Assembly: GCF_000002075.1 (NCBI RefSeq)
Contig: NW_004798028.1
Location: 157,841 to 221,840, forward strand
Direction of reading: 5' to 3'
Length of the DNA: 64,000 nt
DNA from: Aplysia californica
Lineage: Eukaryota > Mollusca > Gastropoda > Aplysiida > Aplysiidae
Shown here piece by piece: positions 11,502 through 26,200 of the stretch. Position numbers and translations under genes: made by a program. The number at the start of each line of letters is the position of its first letter. The stretch's first letter is position 1. Below the pieces are notes generated by a model that was not told the DNA's origin, searched no databases, and saw only the letters and a program-made list of their open reading frames with translations.

Positions 11502-12352
11502 CAGTGGAACTCGGATTCAACGAGAACTCGGATTCAACGAGAGGAGATAGATTCCCTGTCTTTTTTTCTTCTTTAAAATCAATAAAAATAACACGGATTC
11601 AACGAGCAATTAAATCAGCGAGCTCGGATTCAACGAGGTCGCTTCCAGGGTGAACAGCCCCCGCATACGTGGCTTCGCTCATTTTTCTCCCAGAACGAAC
11701 TTTATCTATCCCCGGAAACCATCCTTTGCACATGCATCGTGAAGGAACTGAGAAAGCCTAGATCGTGAACCATTATTCACTTAGCCGATTGCATGCGACC
11801 AATCAGCGGCCTTTTTTCATACCAACGCATGCGTTGTTGACACGTGCACGTGTCTACTCTGGTGTGTGTCGGGGTCAGATGGGCAGCCTGCACACGTGTG
11901 GCTGTGTGGGCGTTTCAGGGGAGGGGCACTAGCTAGCGGTCCGGGCGTTGAACGTCACAGATACAAATGCGTCACAGTCTTTTTTTCCCCCTCAGCAAGA
12001 GATCACTATTACGATGATAAGCTAATCTTGACGTAGATCTACATAATGAATTGTGCGCTAGTCTATGGAATCAAAAGTTGCCGTATGCTAGGCTCTACAC
12101 AGCAACACAACTTTTTGGTAAACAATCGAGATGACTCAGGCGTGTGCATTTGAACGAATCGGGTCTTTTTTTACACAGCTCATAATATGCAGGCATTTCA
12201 GGCGCTACTTACGACTTCTCTTTATACATGTACATTACTTGCTTAGTGCCTGTAATTATCTACACAAAACATCATGTTTGCTATAACGAACACTCAGATT
12301 CAACGAGATTTTAGGTCAGGCTCGGCGACCTCGTTGAATCTGAGTTCCACTG
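11502..12352. mobile_element. TA-flanked pogo-like MITE (GATTCAACGAG motif)
   Basis: Left end CAGTGGAACTCGGATTCAAC, right end its near-perfect complement (GAATCTGAGTTCCACTG), flanked by TA (11500-11501, 12353-12354). The inner motif GATTCAACGAG is repeated: twice in tandem at the left end, twice near 11595-11640, and again at the right end in both orientations. 851 bp, no transposase. Confidence 0.85.
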
Positions 12353-12598
12353 TATAGTTTAAGTAAAGACTAGAACACAGCCATAAAAAAAGGTGATATT
12401 TGGGACTTGTTTCAAGTATTCCACGGACAAGATAGTCTGATCATATATAGGAGTATGATCAGGGATGAAGCAATCACCCAGTGCCATGATGTGTTAAAGC
12501 TAGACAAATTGGCCCAGTACAGACAAGCCTTGCGTCAACAGCTCTCTGCCTTGTGTACCTGATGGTACAGTGAGTGAGTAAGTAAGTATGGGGGAAGT

Positions 12599-12676
12599 GG
12601 GGGGGGGGCTTGCAGCCGCAGCGGTAGATCAGAGCAAGTAAGCAAATGTTTGACTGGGGGAAGGGGGGGGGGGGGG
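12599..12676. repeat. two poly(G) tracts
   Basis: G10 at 12599-12608 and G14 at 12663-12676. Confidence 0.9.
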
Positions 12677-13049
12677 AGCAAGACAAACAGACAGAAACAA
12701 CAGCACCGAGGGAGGGTGAAAAAAATAGGATCTACCGCTGGCTCCCTCTAACCACCCACCACATATTAAGTTATTATGGTTAGTAGCTTTAAGTAAAAAC
12801 ACGAAAGAAAATTACTTTGGCAGCTATCATCAGCTAAAAAATTCTGAATACACATTTGTTCACTAGTCAAGAAACCCTATTATGAAACTTTTGATCATGT
12901 TTCCATATTTTGGGGTCTATTTGAGTATCAGGGCATGTTTTTTTGCCACTGTCTCATGTATGTGAGCACATATGCACATAAAAGAAGAGCCCATATATAA
13001 ATGTACTAATGTGTCATGCTTTGTGGAATCCTTACAAAACAGTTTGTTC

Positions 13050-13345
13050 TAGTTGGAAATAGGAAAATCAGTGAAGCGCTACTGACACAGTCTTGGACGA
13101 GACGCATCCAATAACTTTTAATTTTGGTTAAGATTATTACCAATTATACACTTATGTTTTGTCTTTGAAATGCCATTTGTCCCTCATATTCCTAGTGTAA
13201 AAAGTGTTTATAAGAGTTTGGGAGAGGATCAGAGAATGGGGAGGGTTAAAGAAGATGTAAAATACTTCATAAATATATAATTTCTACTTCTTGATTTCCT
13301 CCTATTGTGGAAGGTTCTGGAACATAAGCCCCTGAAAACTTCAAG
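13050..13345 (+). repeat. degenerate pogo-like MITE copy
   Basis: Shares AAATAGGAAAATCAGTGAAG, GTAAAAAGTGTTTATAAGAG and a GGTTCTGGAAC...CTTCAAGG end with 5465-5765 and 35515-35705. It lies downstream of the GSS stop. Confidence 0.5.
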
Positions 13346-13833
13346 GTGTTGCGGTACATACACATCTCTTTGTACTTGTCCACAAAATCATCCATACAAA
13401 AACACACTCAAAGCTCCAGACGTCCACACATATTTCTGTACATTCACAACATGCCCATGGATCATTTTCAAAACACTCAACTTAATAAACAGAAAAAACT
13501 TTCCCTCATATATGGCAACCAAACTCATCTCTTTTACACGCAACAGCAAAGAGTCTAACAATCCCACCATAGTCAACAGTGGAAAAGAGGTCAATACAAA
13601 GTAAAATACAATTCCCAAACACTGACAGCGGTAGATCAAGAACAATTTACTCTAAACACTAGAGCAGAGGGGTGATGGGGGAAAGAATAGGAAAAATCTG
13701 TTTTTTTAAGAGCGCCCAAGCACAGAAATGAGTGGCAAACCATGATCACCAATGTCTGTTTCAGATCTGGCACTTCATAATCAAGAGCTACTTCCCCCTA
13801 CAAATACTCACCAACATGCTACCATCTATCAAA

Positions 13834-13839
13834 TTTATT
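13834..13839 (-). promoter_or_regulatory. candidate poly(A) signal for GSS
   Basis: AATAAA on the minus strand, about 270 nt past the GSS stop at 14108. Position is plausible; no transcript evidence. Confidence 0.45.
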
Positions 13840-14107
13840 GAGAGCAATCTTGAGACAAAAAAAGACAAAGGCAAAAAGAACACAGACTATCTATTTCTCT
13901 GAAATTCCCACACAATTACTATCACTCAATGTATAATAAATTGTATCACAAACATGTTTGGCAACAGATATAAAAATAATTTCAGATCAAGCTAAAAGTA
14001 TTTTGCAAGACACAGACAGACTGTCAAAACAAAGAACTTCTGTTCTGTAAACATTTACATTTGTAGACAATTTTTCTAGAAGAACAATTTTCAAGATAAA
14101 CAATTAT

Positions 14108-14231
14108 CTAGATGACTAGAGGGGTGTCCAAAACGGCGAAGCCTGCCACAATGCCTCCCTCATCCGTGCCCTGAATCTTGGTCCTCATCATATGACCACA
14201 TTCATAGTTCACGACCTCAGAGTCAGCAGAT
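14108..14231 (-). CDS. GSS: GSS exon 12 (C-terminal lid and stop)
   Basis: Acceptor tttgccgttccacag at 14232; stop TAG at 14108-14110. The frame stays open upstream to 14290, but only this acceptor matches the two leftover bases of exon 11 and the family alignment. Encodes residues 445-485, including the ATP-binding R461/K463 and the Ala/Gly-rich lid. Confidence 0.93.
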
Positions 14232-17200
14232 CTGTGGAACGGCAAAGGAAATCCTTCATAAGGTACAGGTTCAACACCCCCTTTCAACACTGCAGGTCAG
14301 TTATGACCACACACAGATTTTTTGGGATCCAGTTTGGAGTCATGACAACATTTTTGGGATTATAGGAAACTTACTTTGGAAATTATTTGCTACATCAAAT
14401 GGAAGTCCTACATTAAAGAGATAGCTCCATAAAATTTGTATCATTGCGAGCCAATGCAACGTTTAAAAGCAATTTCGAGATGTTTTTGCTAGTTTTCTCA
14501 AAATGCAGATTTCAGTATGTGAGGCATTATGGTGAAATCATGCGCTCGTCAAATTAATGAAATCAAAGAAAACAGCATTTTTCTTCCGGTTCTGCAAAAT
14601 TTATGGAGTTTTTGTTGTTTTTTGGCTCAATACCTTTCATGTCCGTTAAAAAACACGTTGTTGTTTGACTTTTAGTGAACAACGTAGATTAAAGGCACAA
14701 AAAATGTAAATTTACAGTTTCCAAGGACTCTCAAGCTTCAGAAGTCACCAAACTTTGGCAGCCATTTTCTCTCTAATTTTATCTCTGAAACCAAATGATC
14801 CCCACCTCCTTGAATCCAAAATATCTCGACTTCTGAAGAAGATAGAGTGATAATTTTTTTCACCAAATGCAAGACTAATGAACAAGTTTTCAGAGAATAC
14901 CAATAACTCCATATGCCCAAAAATTGATGAATGCCTGATTCCACCACATCGTGACACATATGGGCTAATCTAATAACTCATAAACCATTTCAAAATTTGG
15001 AGGTTAAGTTCACCATGGAATATCAAATAAAACTACGCTTGCCTTTTTTCTATATAAAAAAATATATTTATTTTAAAAAGATTTTTTCCTTTGTTAGTTT
15101 GACTATTTTTGTCATTCGCCGATATGCAGTTTTTGGGAGAATAGTGCACTTTGTTGGAGAGTTATAGGCTTTCCCCCGAGTAAAGGTTTTTTTTTTATCA
15201 GTAGGTATGAGCTGGTGTTCTGCTTTTTAGGGCCACACACATTACTCCTTGGCATATCCACATGCAGGAATCTTAGTTGGGGGTACTCAATAAAAATAAC
15301 TTCTTCGTGCAGGAATCACAGGTGGAGGTATTCAAAAGAAAATAACTTTCTCATTTAGGAATCAAAACGATATCCTCTGAGTACAACAGCAATAAGTCTT
15401 ACAACAATTACACCACAGATGTCGGCAACAATGTATCTGGCTATGTGACAGTGAGGATAAAACCAACAAACTGTTGTCATTCTTACCCAATATATACTCC
15501 ATATACTCCTAGTTCACTGATGACATCCGACAAAACAAAAGGGACTCCAGGCTTGACAAGATAGTTTTTCTGTTGCCATGGGAATATTCTCTGCATGAGA
15601 ATATACGCACTCCGCTCTTTGGATTGATTGTGCTCGGTGAAGAAATTGGTGATGTCATCATTGTACAAGTTGTGACCTGAGGATAGACACAATGACACAT
15701 AGCCAGGTAGAGCAAAAATACAAAATATACCTGGTTTTCCCAGTAACAGTTGTAAACATTTTTACATCTGCATTGACTAGACTTAATTCTCTTTAAGCTG
15801 CTTTGACCCTGCCTACCAGGTCCAACCTGAGCTGTGAGGGACAACAGTATCCCAGCAGAGCCCAGCAGACAGACAAAGATATTCAAAAATATTACTCATT
15901 CTCTAAGGAATAAAGTTCATGTCTTTTCTGTGGGACAAAGAAGAGCCTCACCATTACACCAGAAATGCCAGCTCTATCACCTTCCACACAATATTAATGG
16001 CCAATTTGGTTTACGACATCTGTAGCCCAAAAGCCCCCAGTTATAATGAATCATCATGCCACTGGACCCTGGTTTCCCTGATCTGTAATATTGCTCCAAA
16101 AGACTTTCCGCATTGATCTGAAGACAGAACTTCTTGGTGCACCCATGCCATCAAAGCGCAGAACAACCTCAATACAGCTCTTCATGGCTGTCTCACCACA
16201 GCACAGTGGCTAAGTGAGTAGTGAGTTTGAACTCAATCAAACAATGTCAAGCAAGTGTCGGTGACACGGGGATCAGATGGGTGGTCACTGGAGTGTGTCC
16301 TTGAACAAGACACGACAACCCTAGCTCAAATTACAGGGTGCTGCACAGTGGCGACCGACAGTGGCATTGTTTGTAAACTGTTTTGTATTTGTGTAATAGT
16401 GTGTATTTATGTATGTATTTATGTATGTACATATTTATAATTATGTATTTAAGTAAGTATGTTTGCCACTGTAAAACAAAGTGCCCTTCTAGGACAAATA
16501 AAAGTGTAATTTATTTATTTATTTATTTATTTAAAATTGGCAAAAATTCTACAAGCAGTAACCTCTCTCACACGCCCCCATGTCCATAATAGTGTGCCTC
16601 ACGAATTTGATTTGTCAGCCACACTCAAGCCAACAAGAAAAAATGAAAACGACTGCCTTAATAGCATTGTCTGGCCCACTGTCTTTTTTTTTAACATCAC
16701 CACCACTATTAGTACTATTACCAATATACTCAAGCTGTTCATCCTCAATTTTTCTGACATGTTGGATATATTGATAAAAGCTAGAAAATTCAGTGTAGTA
16801 TATGATTTAATCACATTCTTGTTTTTAACTTCCTCATCTTTGGCGATTTTGGCACCTGAGGAATTTTGCATTCAGGAGTCCAGATTTTAGCAAAAGACAT
16901 TCCACAGGTATGAAACTCAAGTTTCCCAAAATTCAGTACCTTCTGCTTACTTTTCAGAGAGAAAATTAAAGATATCTGTTCACAGTATGTTTATAGCTTC
17001 AAACCACTTTCTTTTTCTTTTATTTCTAGTAGGTACTGCTGTAAAGATATGCTGGGTGATACAAGCAAATCTTTGAGCAGTATGAGGTATATTAAGCAAT
17101 TCCTAAATCCATAAAAAATACCCCTACTAAATTCTGGAAAAACCCTCTTCATCTATCAGGTTCAGGAGGAAAAGAAAGGAAAATCAAGGAACTGCTTACC

Positions 17201-20200
17201 TCCACCTTCGCGTTGGGGTTTCAATACAAATTTGGCCGGAGACTGCAACGCGAGCTTTACAGCAGCATCTCCTTCTTGATTCTGAAAAGACAATCCAGAT
17301 AAAATTCCTCTTAATAAAGTACAAAGAAATGCAGTATTTTCTAGCTATATCGTGGTTAACATTTTTCGGATTCGGTATAACACGTTTTTGGGACTGAAAA
17401 TAGGAAAACTGGGGAATTCTATAAATACACTAGAGAGCACCTTTATGAAAATTTAATTTTAGCATGTCATTATAGCGTAAACAAAGGCTTAGTCATTACT
17501 AAAAACTGGGTGCGGGAATAGTAAGGAAAAACAAGCAAAATCTAGCTCTAAACAAAACAAAACATTTGTCACTAGCACCGGACGCTCCCAGCATCCAATG
17601 GGGAACAGGGTTATTACCGCCGGATGCTGATGGGGTTCAAAGAGTTAAAGGTGTGAAATACATAATAAACATATCATTTCAACTTTATGTATTTTCCCCT
17701 ATCATGTGAAGCTCTTTTAACTCTTGTCCTGCGTCTTTGCCCAGAAGCAAATCTTATCAGCAACCGATTACGTCGGACGTGCCAGGCAGGCCGCCGGGGT
17801 CATTCAGTGTGTACTGTTGGTGTACAGCACGCCCGCCGGGAAACGTGTGTTTTCGCAGTGAATACCATGAGAGTGTGTTAATCGATGATGAAAATAACGC
17901 TCTATCTTTCATAGCTTTCTATTTATAAAGTGTTACAAACACATGAAAAAACCCCTCTCACAAGCTGATAAGACATTAAGAGTAGTTACGCCCATTCGAA
18001 TAACCTTTCTGGACGCTCTTGTTGTTATGAATGACCTGAGGTTCGAAAGGGGATAATATAGGTCAATTTCCAAATGTTTTGCACTCAAATTGTTCTTTGT
18101 ACCTGCATAATGGTATTCAAAACTATCAAACAAGCTTCTTTTTTATCAGGTAGTATCATTTCATACAAAATCAAGCTCATTTGAAAGATTTTGTATAGAA
18201 AAATGGAAGTCTTGTTTCATTGGACAAACATCTAGAGCTACCAACTTGGTGTGTTTTGAACGAGACGTATGCCTCGATTACGAACCAACGCAGGCAGTTC
18301 CAGAAGAAGGCCACAAACGCACACAAACTCAAGCAGACTGACGCACACACACTTGACCTGCGTGAATGGGGATCAGACTCGGGACCCGAATGTCACATAA
18401 GATGATGCGCGGTGCGCATGCGCTGAGCTAGGGGCTACACTGATTCGGGACCAGAACAAAGGCGAGGTGCCGAAATAGGCTTATCAGGCGACATAAACCC
18501 AGCCCCCGCAGGACGAGGGTTAATGTAATCCTCGCAATATTTGAGGGAATGCAGTATTGAGTATATTGTATCAGAAAAATCTAATGGAACTGGGTGCATG
18601 CCTGAACATAATTACTTTCAGACCACCGAACGCACACCTAAACATGTTGCAGTGTATATTTAGCGGTCAATGCAGGGGAGTTTATGTGCCAAAGTCCCTT
18701 CTTAACTCAGGAGGTAGGGCTCAAAAGCTTAAAACATTCTAGATTTGTCTGAAACTGGGTTATTTCTGTAAGTCTAAAGCAAAAATTGAGATAAAACAGA
18801 CAAGCTGAAATACTTCAGTTTCAGTAAATACCATGGTCAAACCTTTCCAAAAAAAAACTTTGTATCTCTCCCAGCATGGTTGGCCCTGATAGACAGGGTG
18901 GAAGCCAACCTCCTACATGATCTAAACTGTGTCCATGTGGGCGTGAACACGTCTACATTAAAAAAAATCTTTGATAAACCCTACAGACTTGTGTAGTATA
19001 GGATCTTTGATTAACCCTAAAAAGCCAATGCCTGCCTATGTGCTAACTTTACCTTTCTGCACACCAAATGCATGAAAGGCTGTAAATCTAGCAGCCTTCT
19101 CTATGAAAGTCAACAGCATGAGTCTCATGGGCTCAGGAGACCTGGGCTCACATGGATGTGGTTGCCATACTTTTCATTTCGTGGACGACAACTGGCCACC
19201 AAAAAAATCCAAAGGAAATGCGCAAGCGGGGACCCAAAATTTACAGATCATATTTCAAATTGTCTAATACATCTTGTATCAAGGCTATTTTTCACACGCA
19301 TAAATCGGACAAAAACCTGACAATTTTAGAACTCCAGATTACAAGATTCATCTAACAAATTGTCCCTTTTGTTATTTCTCCCCTAAACCTTTTCTTGTTT
19401 AAGTAAATATTTTATGGCACTTGCAACACAAATTAAGTCATATATTAGCCAAAGATTAGAGGTCTTACAGCAACAAACACAAAAAAGGGAGAAGAGATAA
19501 TGATAACACATTTTTTAAAGGAAAGAAAAAGCAAACCACATCAGAGCATCTACCAACCACCCAGTCTCTTAAAACTTTACTTCAATAGTCAGCAAAGGGA
19601 ATTTGTTAGAGAGTCTCGAATTGGTTCTTTAAGAGTCTCCCATACTGATGATGGTAAGTGTTTAACACCCCCATTGACAAAATTTAGATAATTCAAGAGG
19701 CAGGCTGCTTTGACTCTGCCTATCAGAGCCAACACAGGCTGAGAGGGATACAGCATCCAAGCAGGCAGATGGAGATACTTAACAAAATAACTTTCCCATG
19801 CCAGAATAGAACTCATGTTAAAAAACACAACTACAAAAACCTAACCACAACACAAAAGACATCAGTACTCTTCCATATTGATTGCAAAGTGAAAAGAACC
19901 TGCCGTAGAGCAGAAATATGCGCTATGCAAATACTATCTATTTCTATCATTATTATAAACAAATATACACCATACAAAAGCTATATTTTATTATCATTAT
20001 TGCGAAAAATTATAGACTAGACGAATGCTATTTATTATTATCACTATCATATACAAATGTGCATCATACAAATGTTCTTTAAAATTATCATTTTTATGAA
20101 CAAATACACGTTATACAAAAGCTATTCATTATTATCATTATTATAAACAAGTCTAAGAATAGAAAGGCCATTGAAAAATTTACCAGATCCAGACTATACT

Positions 20201-23200
20201 GATCAGCAAAGGTAGCCCTCAGTGTGCTGACCACTTGTGGGTCAGAGACAAAGCGTTCCAAAACCCCGGGCCGAGCCAGCTCCTGTTGGATTTTCTTGGC
20301 TCCGACGAGCTGATACTGCACAGAAGGACACTTGATGGCACGAGACAGTTCGTATTTCAGCCTTGCATCCCATTCCTAGAATAGAAAAAAAGGAACTTTA
20401 TTATTTCGTATCGACTGAGGAACACTACAAGAATGATGGTGAATAAATAATAAAGAGAATAAAATTCCAAAGGGAACATTCGGTTATAGTAGTGCAGGCA
20501 GGCATGCAAGCAGGCAGGCCCGCAGGTGGGGCATGCATGTATCCATGCATGCATCCATCCATCCATCCAATCATTCACTGCTTATACATCGCAGAATTTC
20601 CCTCCACACAAGAGATTCTAGAATATAATCCCTGCAATCTTCAAGGAAACACGATACAGCATCATTCTCTATCAAATCCGAGAACATTTTCATCTTAAAA
20701 TAAACAGACAGCTTTGGAACATTTGCGATGTGATTCGAAAGCAGTCTTCTTTGATTACATTCCAAAGGAGGAGCAGAAGAAGGTGAAAGAGAAAGAGGAA
20801 GAAGGGGTAAAGAAGGAGGAGGAATAAGTGATGGAGGAATAGGAGAAGGAGGAGAAGGAGGAGGAAGAGGAGGAGGACTCTTTACAGATAAGAAAATAAA
20901 GGCAAGGCAGCCAGATGGTACAACTTAAAAATAAAAATCATATGATTCATTAATTCCTTCTGAAAAGGCTTAAATCAAGGTTACATTTACTTTGATCATT
21001 TTCTCCACTCTCTCCGTTTAGATATGTATTCCACACTTCTATGTGACCTATCTTTAGATTCTCAACGGGTGTTAATGAAAAACAATTACAACTTGGACAA
21101 ATATTGACCAAAATGGAATGTTGACCCCCTCAAATTATTGTTAATCACAGAGACAAACAAACATGAAACAGAAGTGGATGTAACATCTGCATAGAAAAGA
21201 CTAAGAGAAGTGAAAATGGGGGAAAAGTGATTAGTAAGAACGCCACATGAAGTGGCATAGTGTAGAGGTAAGGGGGACCTCCGGTTCGCCCCTCAAAAGA
21301 GGGGAGCAGAAGAGAAAGAGTTAAATCACAATAACTTGCAGGTAGCTCTGATAGATTCAGTAAGGAAAACATATTTAGCACAAAATCCTGTCTTACCTTT
21401 TGAGAAGTGTAGTTTTCTGCAGTGTATCCATCCCTCATGTATATCAATGCTACTTCATCCCCATCTCTGGTCGTCAAGATAAAAAAAAAGATACCATGAT
21501 GTTACCTTGAATAGTTGTTACAAATAAAGTCAGAAAAATTATCATCACACATAGAAAAATCTAACAAAAGAATGTGTTGAAAATGGGAGTATCCACAACT
21601 GTAAAATTATAAGTAGCACTCAAAACTTAATAATCACATAATATTGATGAAAACAAACATATTTAAAGATGGAAAATAACACTGATTTTGAAAAGGGTGC
21701 CTGAGTGCTTCAAAGACTTGAGTTTTTCAATGGAAAGTAACAAATGCTATTTAACAGTGAATATGCCAACAATAAAACATTTATCAAAAGTACAAAAAAA
21801 CACTAAAAAGCAATGGGTATAAAATATAAAGCAGTTTAAATTTAAGCAAAAAACTGTTTCAGAATTTCTACCTACATGATGAGTCTGCTCTGGTCATCCA
21901 AATGCCCATGATTATTAATGTCTAAGAGCGTCTTGCGGAGAATACGGATATTGGGGTTTCTGTCGTACACTTTGAACTCCAGCCATCTTTGATCCATGAC
22001 ATTTCGCTCCAAGGTACTCACTAAGAATATGATCACAGCCCTGTTGAGTAAAAATTGTCACAAAAGTCATTTTTCGACTAACTATGATTTGACTAATTTA
22101 AATTGTCCACCAGAACAAATAAAGACAAAACTAAATTTAAAGATCAAACCAAAAATACAACTTCAGGTAACATAATAGCCAGTTGTCAACCAGAACAAAT
22201 AAAGACAGAAAAATTATCTATTTAAAGAAAGGAACCTAAAAAATGTTATCAGATATCTACACTTAATCAAAATACGTTTATACTCTTCATCTCGAAAAGA
22301 TTTGGTTAAAAAAGGTGATTTTTTTCAGTTCTTTTTCTAAAAACTGACTCTCAAAATAACATTTTAAAACTCTTCAAGATCACACTGACAAATTTTTTCA
22401 CTCAGAATTCAAACAAAGAAAACCTTGTGCCAAAAAAAATCAACACAGTACAGATCATCTGGTCCCGGACAAAGATTCAAAATTCTCAGCATGAGACAAA
22501 ACTTGGGCTTATGATAATTAAATGTCTTACTCTTTACCGGTTCAAAATGTATACTGAATCACTAGCTAAACTATGAATTTGCAAGCATCAAATCTTTATC
22601 TGGGTTCAAAATGCTCTCTAAAATACCTTAATAATTATGGACCTGAAAGCATCAATGTCCAGTAATTCAAAACACTAACTTAAACTAGATTACCTAACTA
22701 TGGACTAGCAGTAGGGGGTTTCACGCTCGCCCGTCGAGTGGGGATTTCCGCTAAAATCCCGGTTTTTCCTCTTTCTCGACTCATAACTTTATTAGTTCTT
22801 TTCCTAGCATCATAAAACCAACATGAAATGAGAGGTCTATATGTGCTTTTTGTTTCCATGTTAGTTTCAATGGGGGGAGAAATGCGTAACATTATAGATT
22901 TTTTAGTTCAAACTACAAGGGTCGTTACACATTCTGCCACAACGCATGGCACGCAAATTTTGACAAATTTAAAGCGCAACGCATTTTGGGCAGTTTATTC
23001 AAGCGGAATTTTCCAAATTCTTTTTTATTAATGATGGAAAACGCTCCCGGGGCAAATTATATTGATAGATATATCATTTAGCTCTCTAGAAATGTCATTT
23101 TTGTTAAAAATGATTAAAGTTTTGTAGAAGAAAATCAAACTTTACTACATTACCCTAGTTCACTTCGTAAGGTAAAAAAATAATTCGCCCCTAGAGCCAG

Positions 23201-26200
23201 AAGTCAGGGGCAAGTAACTCTCGATTTTTAATGTAACTGATGTAAACAAACAACTGCCATTGAAGGTATGGCTAGTTCTGCTAGTACAAGCGTGACCAAT
23301 ATTATTATTAACGGCCAAAGATACTTTTTTATATTTGAATACTGAATATAAGAAAGTTGAAAATAAAATGAAACTTTCAAAGTCAAAGGATATTGAAAAA
23401 TGTGGTGGGATTTGGTCTTCCTCCAATGTGATAAAAAGAGTGAATTCATATCAATCCAAGAAGGAAAAGGTTGACTGAAGAAAGTGCAGGTCAAGTACTA
23501 CAAAATCTTGATCGACGGGCGGGTGGGGGGGGGGGGGGTCAGGTCAAAATGCGTTTTCCCAGACTATGTGTGCATTACGCAGTAGTCATTTGGTGCAGAG
23601 TTAAAAATAAATTGAAAAATCTTGATGACAAGTTCACTTGGCAGCAAGGCAAGGTGAAATAATAATTAGTATTGAGCTCCTCAGAAGAAGGATATTATTA
23701 TGATTGTTGCTCCTGCCAAGTTCAGTGGCTCAGAAGCCCATGTTACTTTGAACTTCAGTTGTGAAATGAAAAAATGGAATCTTGTTGTTGACTGAGAACA
23801 TTGCTGGTCTGGTAATTGGTAATATGGCATGGTATCGTAGGGAGTTTACTTATTATGTACTTTGCCTACCTTTTGCAGTCTCTGTTACCTTTTATACTTA
23901 TGGTGTCGAGGCGAGAAGCAAACATCTTTCTCTTGATTGTTATGTATGCTTGTATATTATATTGTTTTTGTTTAATGCTTCTCCTACTGCTCCAGCACTT
24001 GAAAACATCTCTGTGTTGTTGATTTATTATTGCTATTATTCTGCCTTTCCTGCCCTGCTTCTTCGAGTGTTGTTTTTTTTTAGTTAATTAAACGTAGGTG
24101 ATTTTACACCTCCTTCCTGTCTGTTTGGTCCAACCTGGGCTGAGAGAGATACTACATCACAGTAGAAAGACAGAGATACTATACTGTTCCAAATTGGCCA
24201 CCATGTATAATCTTATATATAGCACTGAATAACTGTTGATATAAATGAAGGAAAGAAAATGCATTTTGAAATTTTAGTCATTGCTGTTTATTGATTATCA
24301 TCAAAATTGAATTGATTTTGAACAATCAATTGGATGCTCCAATCTGTCGGTCCAAGGGCGGCCATTCATACTGGGTGTGGCCTCGTGCTGACTGGATTAC
24401 CACTTGACATCTTCTAGGCATGGGAGCGATGAGACAACGAATGTTGGGGAGTGGTATTGCCCTCCACTCTTCATCCAAGGCAGCAAACAGTTCATCAGGA
24501 GTGGCAGGGGCGACAACTCCGTTCCGGAGACGTCTGTCCAAAACATCCCAAATGTGTTCTATTGCGTTCATATTCGGTGAATTTGAAGGCCAAGGAAGTG
24601 TCTGGACATTGTTCCTAGCCAGAAAGACTCTAGTTACTCTGGCAGTATGCGGTCTGGCATAGTCCTAGAGGAAGATTGCCCCTGGTTGTGGAAGCAATTG
24701 AAGGGCATGTGGTAGGAGGACGTTGTTGATGTAGTCCTGGGCTGCCAGATTACCTTGTACTCTCACCAGGTTGCTCCTGCGAGTGTGGTTGATTGCTCCC
24801 CACACCATCACACTGCCACCACCATGCGATAAGGCCTAGGAGATGCTTCCAGTTGCGAACCTCTCATTTCAACATCGGTAAACTCGGTCGTCTGTCGTGT
24901 CGAGAGATGAGAAAATTGGATTCATCACTGAACCATACGGGCCGCCAGTTCTGTAGCTTCCAGTTGACGTGCTGAGTGGTCCATTGTCGTCGCTGTTGGC
25001 GATGCTGGTCCGTCAACAATGTCCTTAAAGGTCGATATGCGCGGAGCCCTCTTTCTCGGAGTCAGTAGCGCACTGTCTGGTCAGAAATTTTGATGACATT
25101 CCGAAGTGCTAGGACTGTTGAACAGGCAGGCACAAAACGATCCCGCAGGTGATGAAGCTGAATAAAGCGATCCTGGGCTACAGTTGTTGCCCTTGGCCTT
25201 CCACTTCTCGGTTGATCGCCAGAGGAGTTGGACTGTTGAAACCTTGCAAAAAGTCGGCTGATGGTAGACTGTGACACGTTGAAATGTGTGGCAACATCAG
25301 TTTGACTTTCTCCAGCTTTCAAATGTCCAATAGCCTGGTTTCGCTCTTCTATAGTTAGTCGTGGCATGACAAGTGATGAAACCCCTTTTTTCCCCCCATT
25401 AAAAAGCCACCCCGTGAATGAACTCACACGCCAAATTTTGTGCGACTTCTCACAAAATTAGACAAGTTGTGAGCTTTTTAACACTCAATTATCACACAAT
25501 TCAACAGTTCAGGCTGTGCCAACCTGTGACTATGAGTAAACAAAGAATTTTGTTGTGAAAAGTTCAAGATATGTGTGAAAAAAACCTAGCATGCACAAAA
25601 CCTCATCTTTACATATTTTATTATCACAAAAACACAAGCACTTGGTTATGTGTTTCTTTTTTTGAAGAGTATACATAACAATTTTCTCCCCTCTTGGGAA
25701 TCAACACTAGATCTCCTGCTTATGAAAGCGAAGCTCATATCCGCTACATAACAGACGCCGGTTCTCTTCCTTTGTATCCATCTGATCTTTGGTTGTATGC
25801 TCTTTCATTGGATGAATCACTTTTTGCTGATCTAAAGAATGTATACTTTTGCTCAAGACTGTTGGCATTTGGGAATTAGATTCAAAATCACTAAAGTCAG
25901 GCATGAATAATTTAAATACATCGGGGGATGACAAACGTCTTCGACACATCCATAATTCGAGTTAAGGGATAAAGGTGATGAAAAATTGAAGAGACATCAG
26001 TCAGGGAATGTCAATTTGTACAAGCTATTCATGATTTTCAGTTTTCAGTGTTTGTTTTCCGTGCCCAACTACATTCATTTTTTCAGGGTGAAATATGATT
26101 TTTAGAAAATAAAATGGATTTATTGTTGTTTTTTTTACAGTTCGTTAGATGTGCCTAGTTGTGCTGATAAAGAAAATATATACTTTTGTACACTTTTGAC

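Larger units (their letters stand above)
24184..25669 (-). mobile_element. Tc1-family transposon, decayed
   Basis: Flanked by TA (24182-24183, 25670-25671); ends CTGTTCCAAA and CTCTTCAAAA are loosely similar. 1486 bp. Reading on the minus strand gives the full order of a Tc1 transposase: paired-like helix-turn-helix (MPRLTIEERNQAIGHLKAG, then RSGRPRAT), first catalytic D in VWFSDESNF, second D in DYARPHTARV, and E in NMNAIEHIWDVLDRRLR. It is broken by a stop after the SDQTVRY segment, a frameshift past RHDRRP, and a TAG where the Q of LQD is expected. Confidence 0.92.
24098..25760 (-). mobile_element. SINE split by a Tc1 element
   Basis: Left part 24098-24183 (CTGTCTGTTTGGTCCAACCT, GCTGAGAGAGATAC, GACAGAGATACT). 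The right part 25670-25760 resumes with AACAATTTTCTCCCC and ends in a diverged tRNA-like head (GGAATCAACACTAG, ATCCGCTACATAACAGACGC). Together they align with 30910-31095 and 57485-57655. Confidence 0.65.

Noticed and set aside
14232-14290. Upstream extension of the last GSS exon to 14290
   Set aside because: Its acceptor would not match the phase of exon 11, and the extra residues have no counterpart in the family; the acceptor at 14232 fits both.
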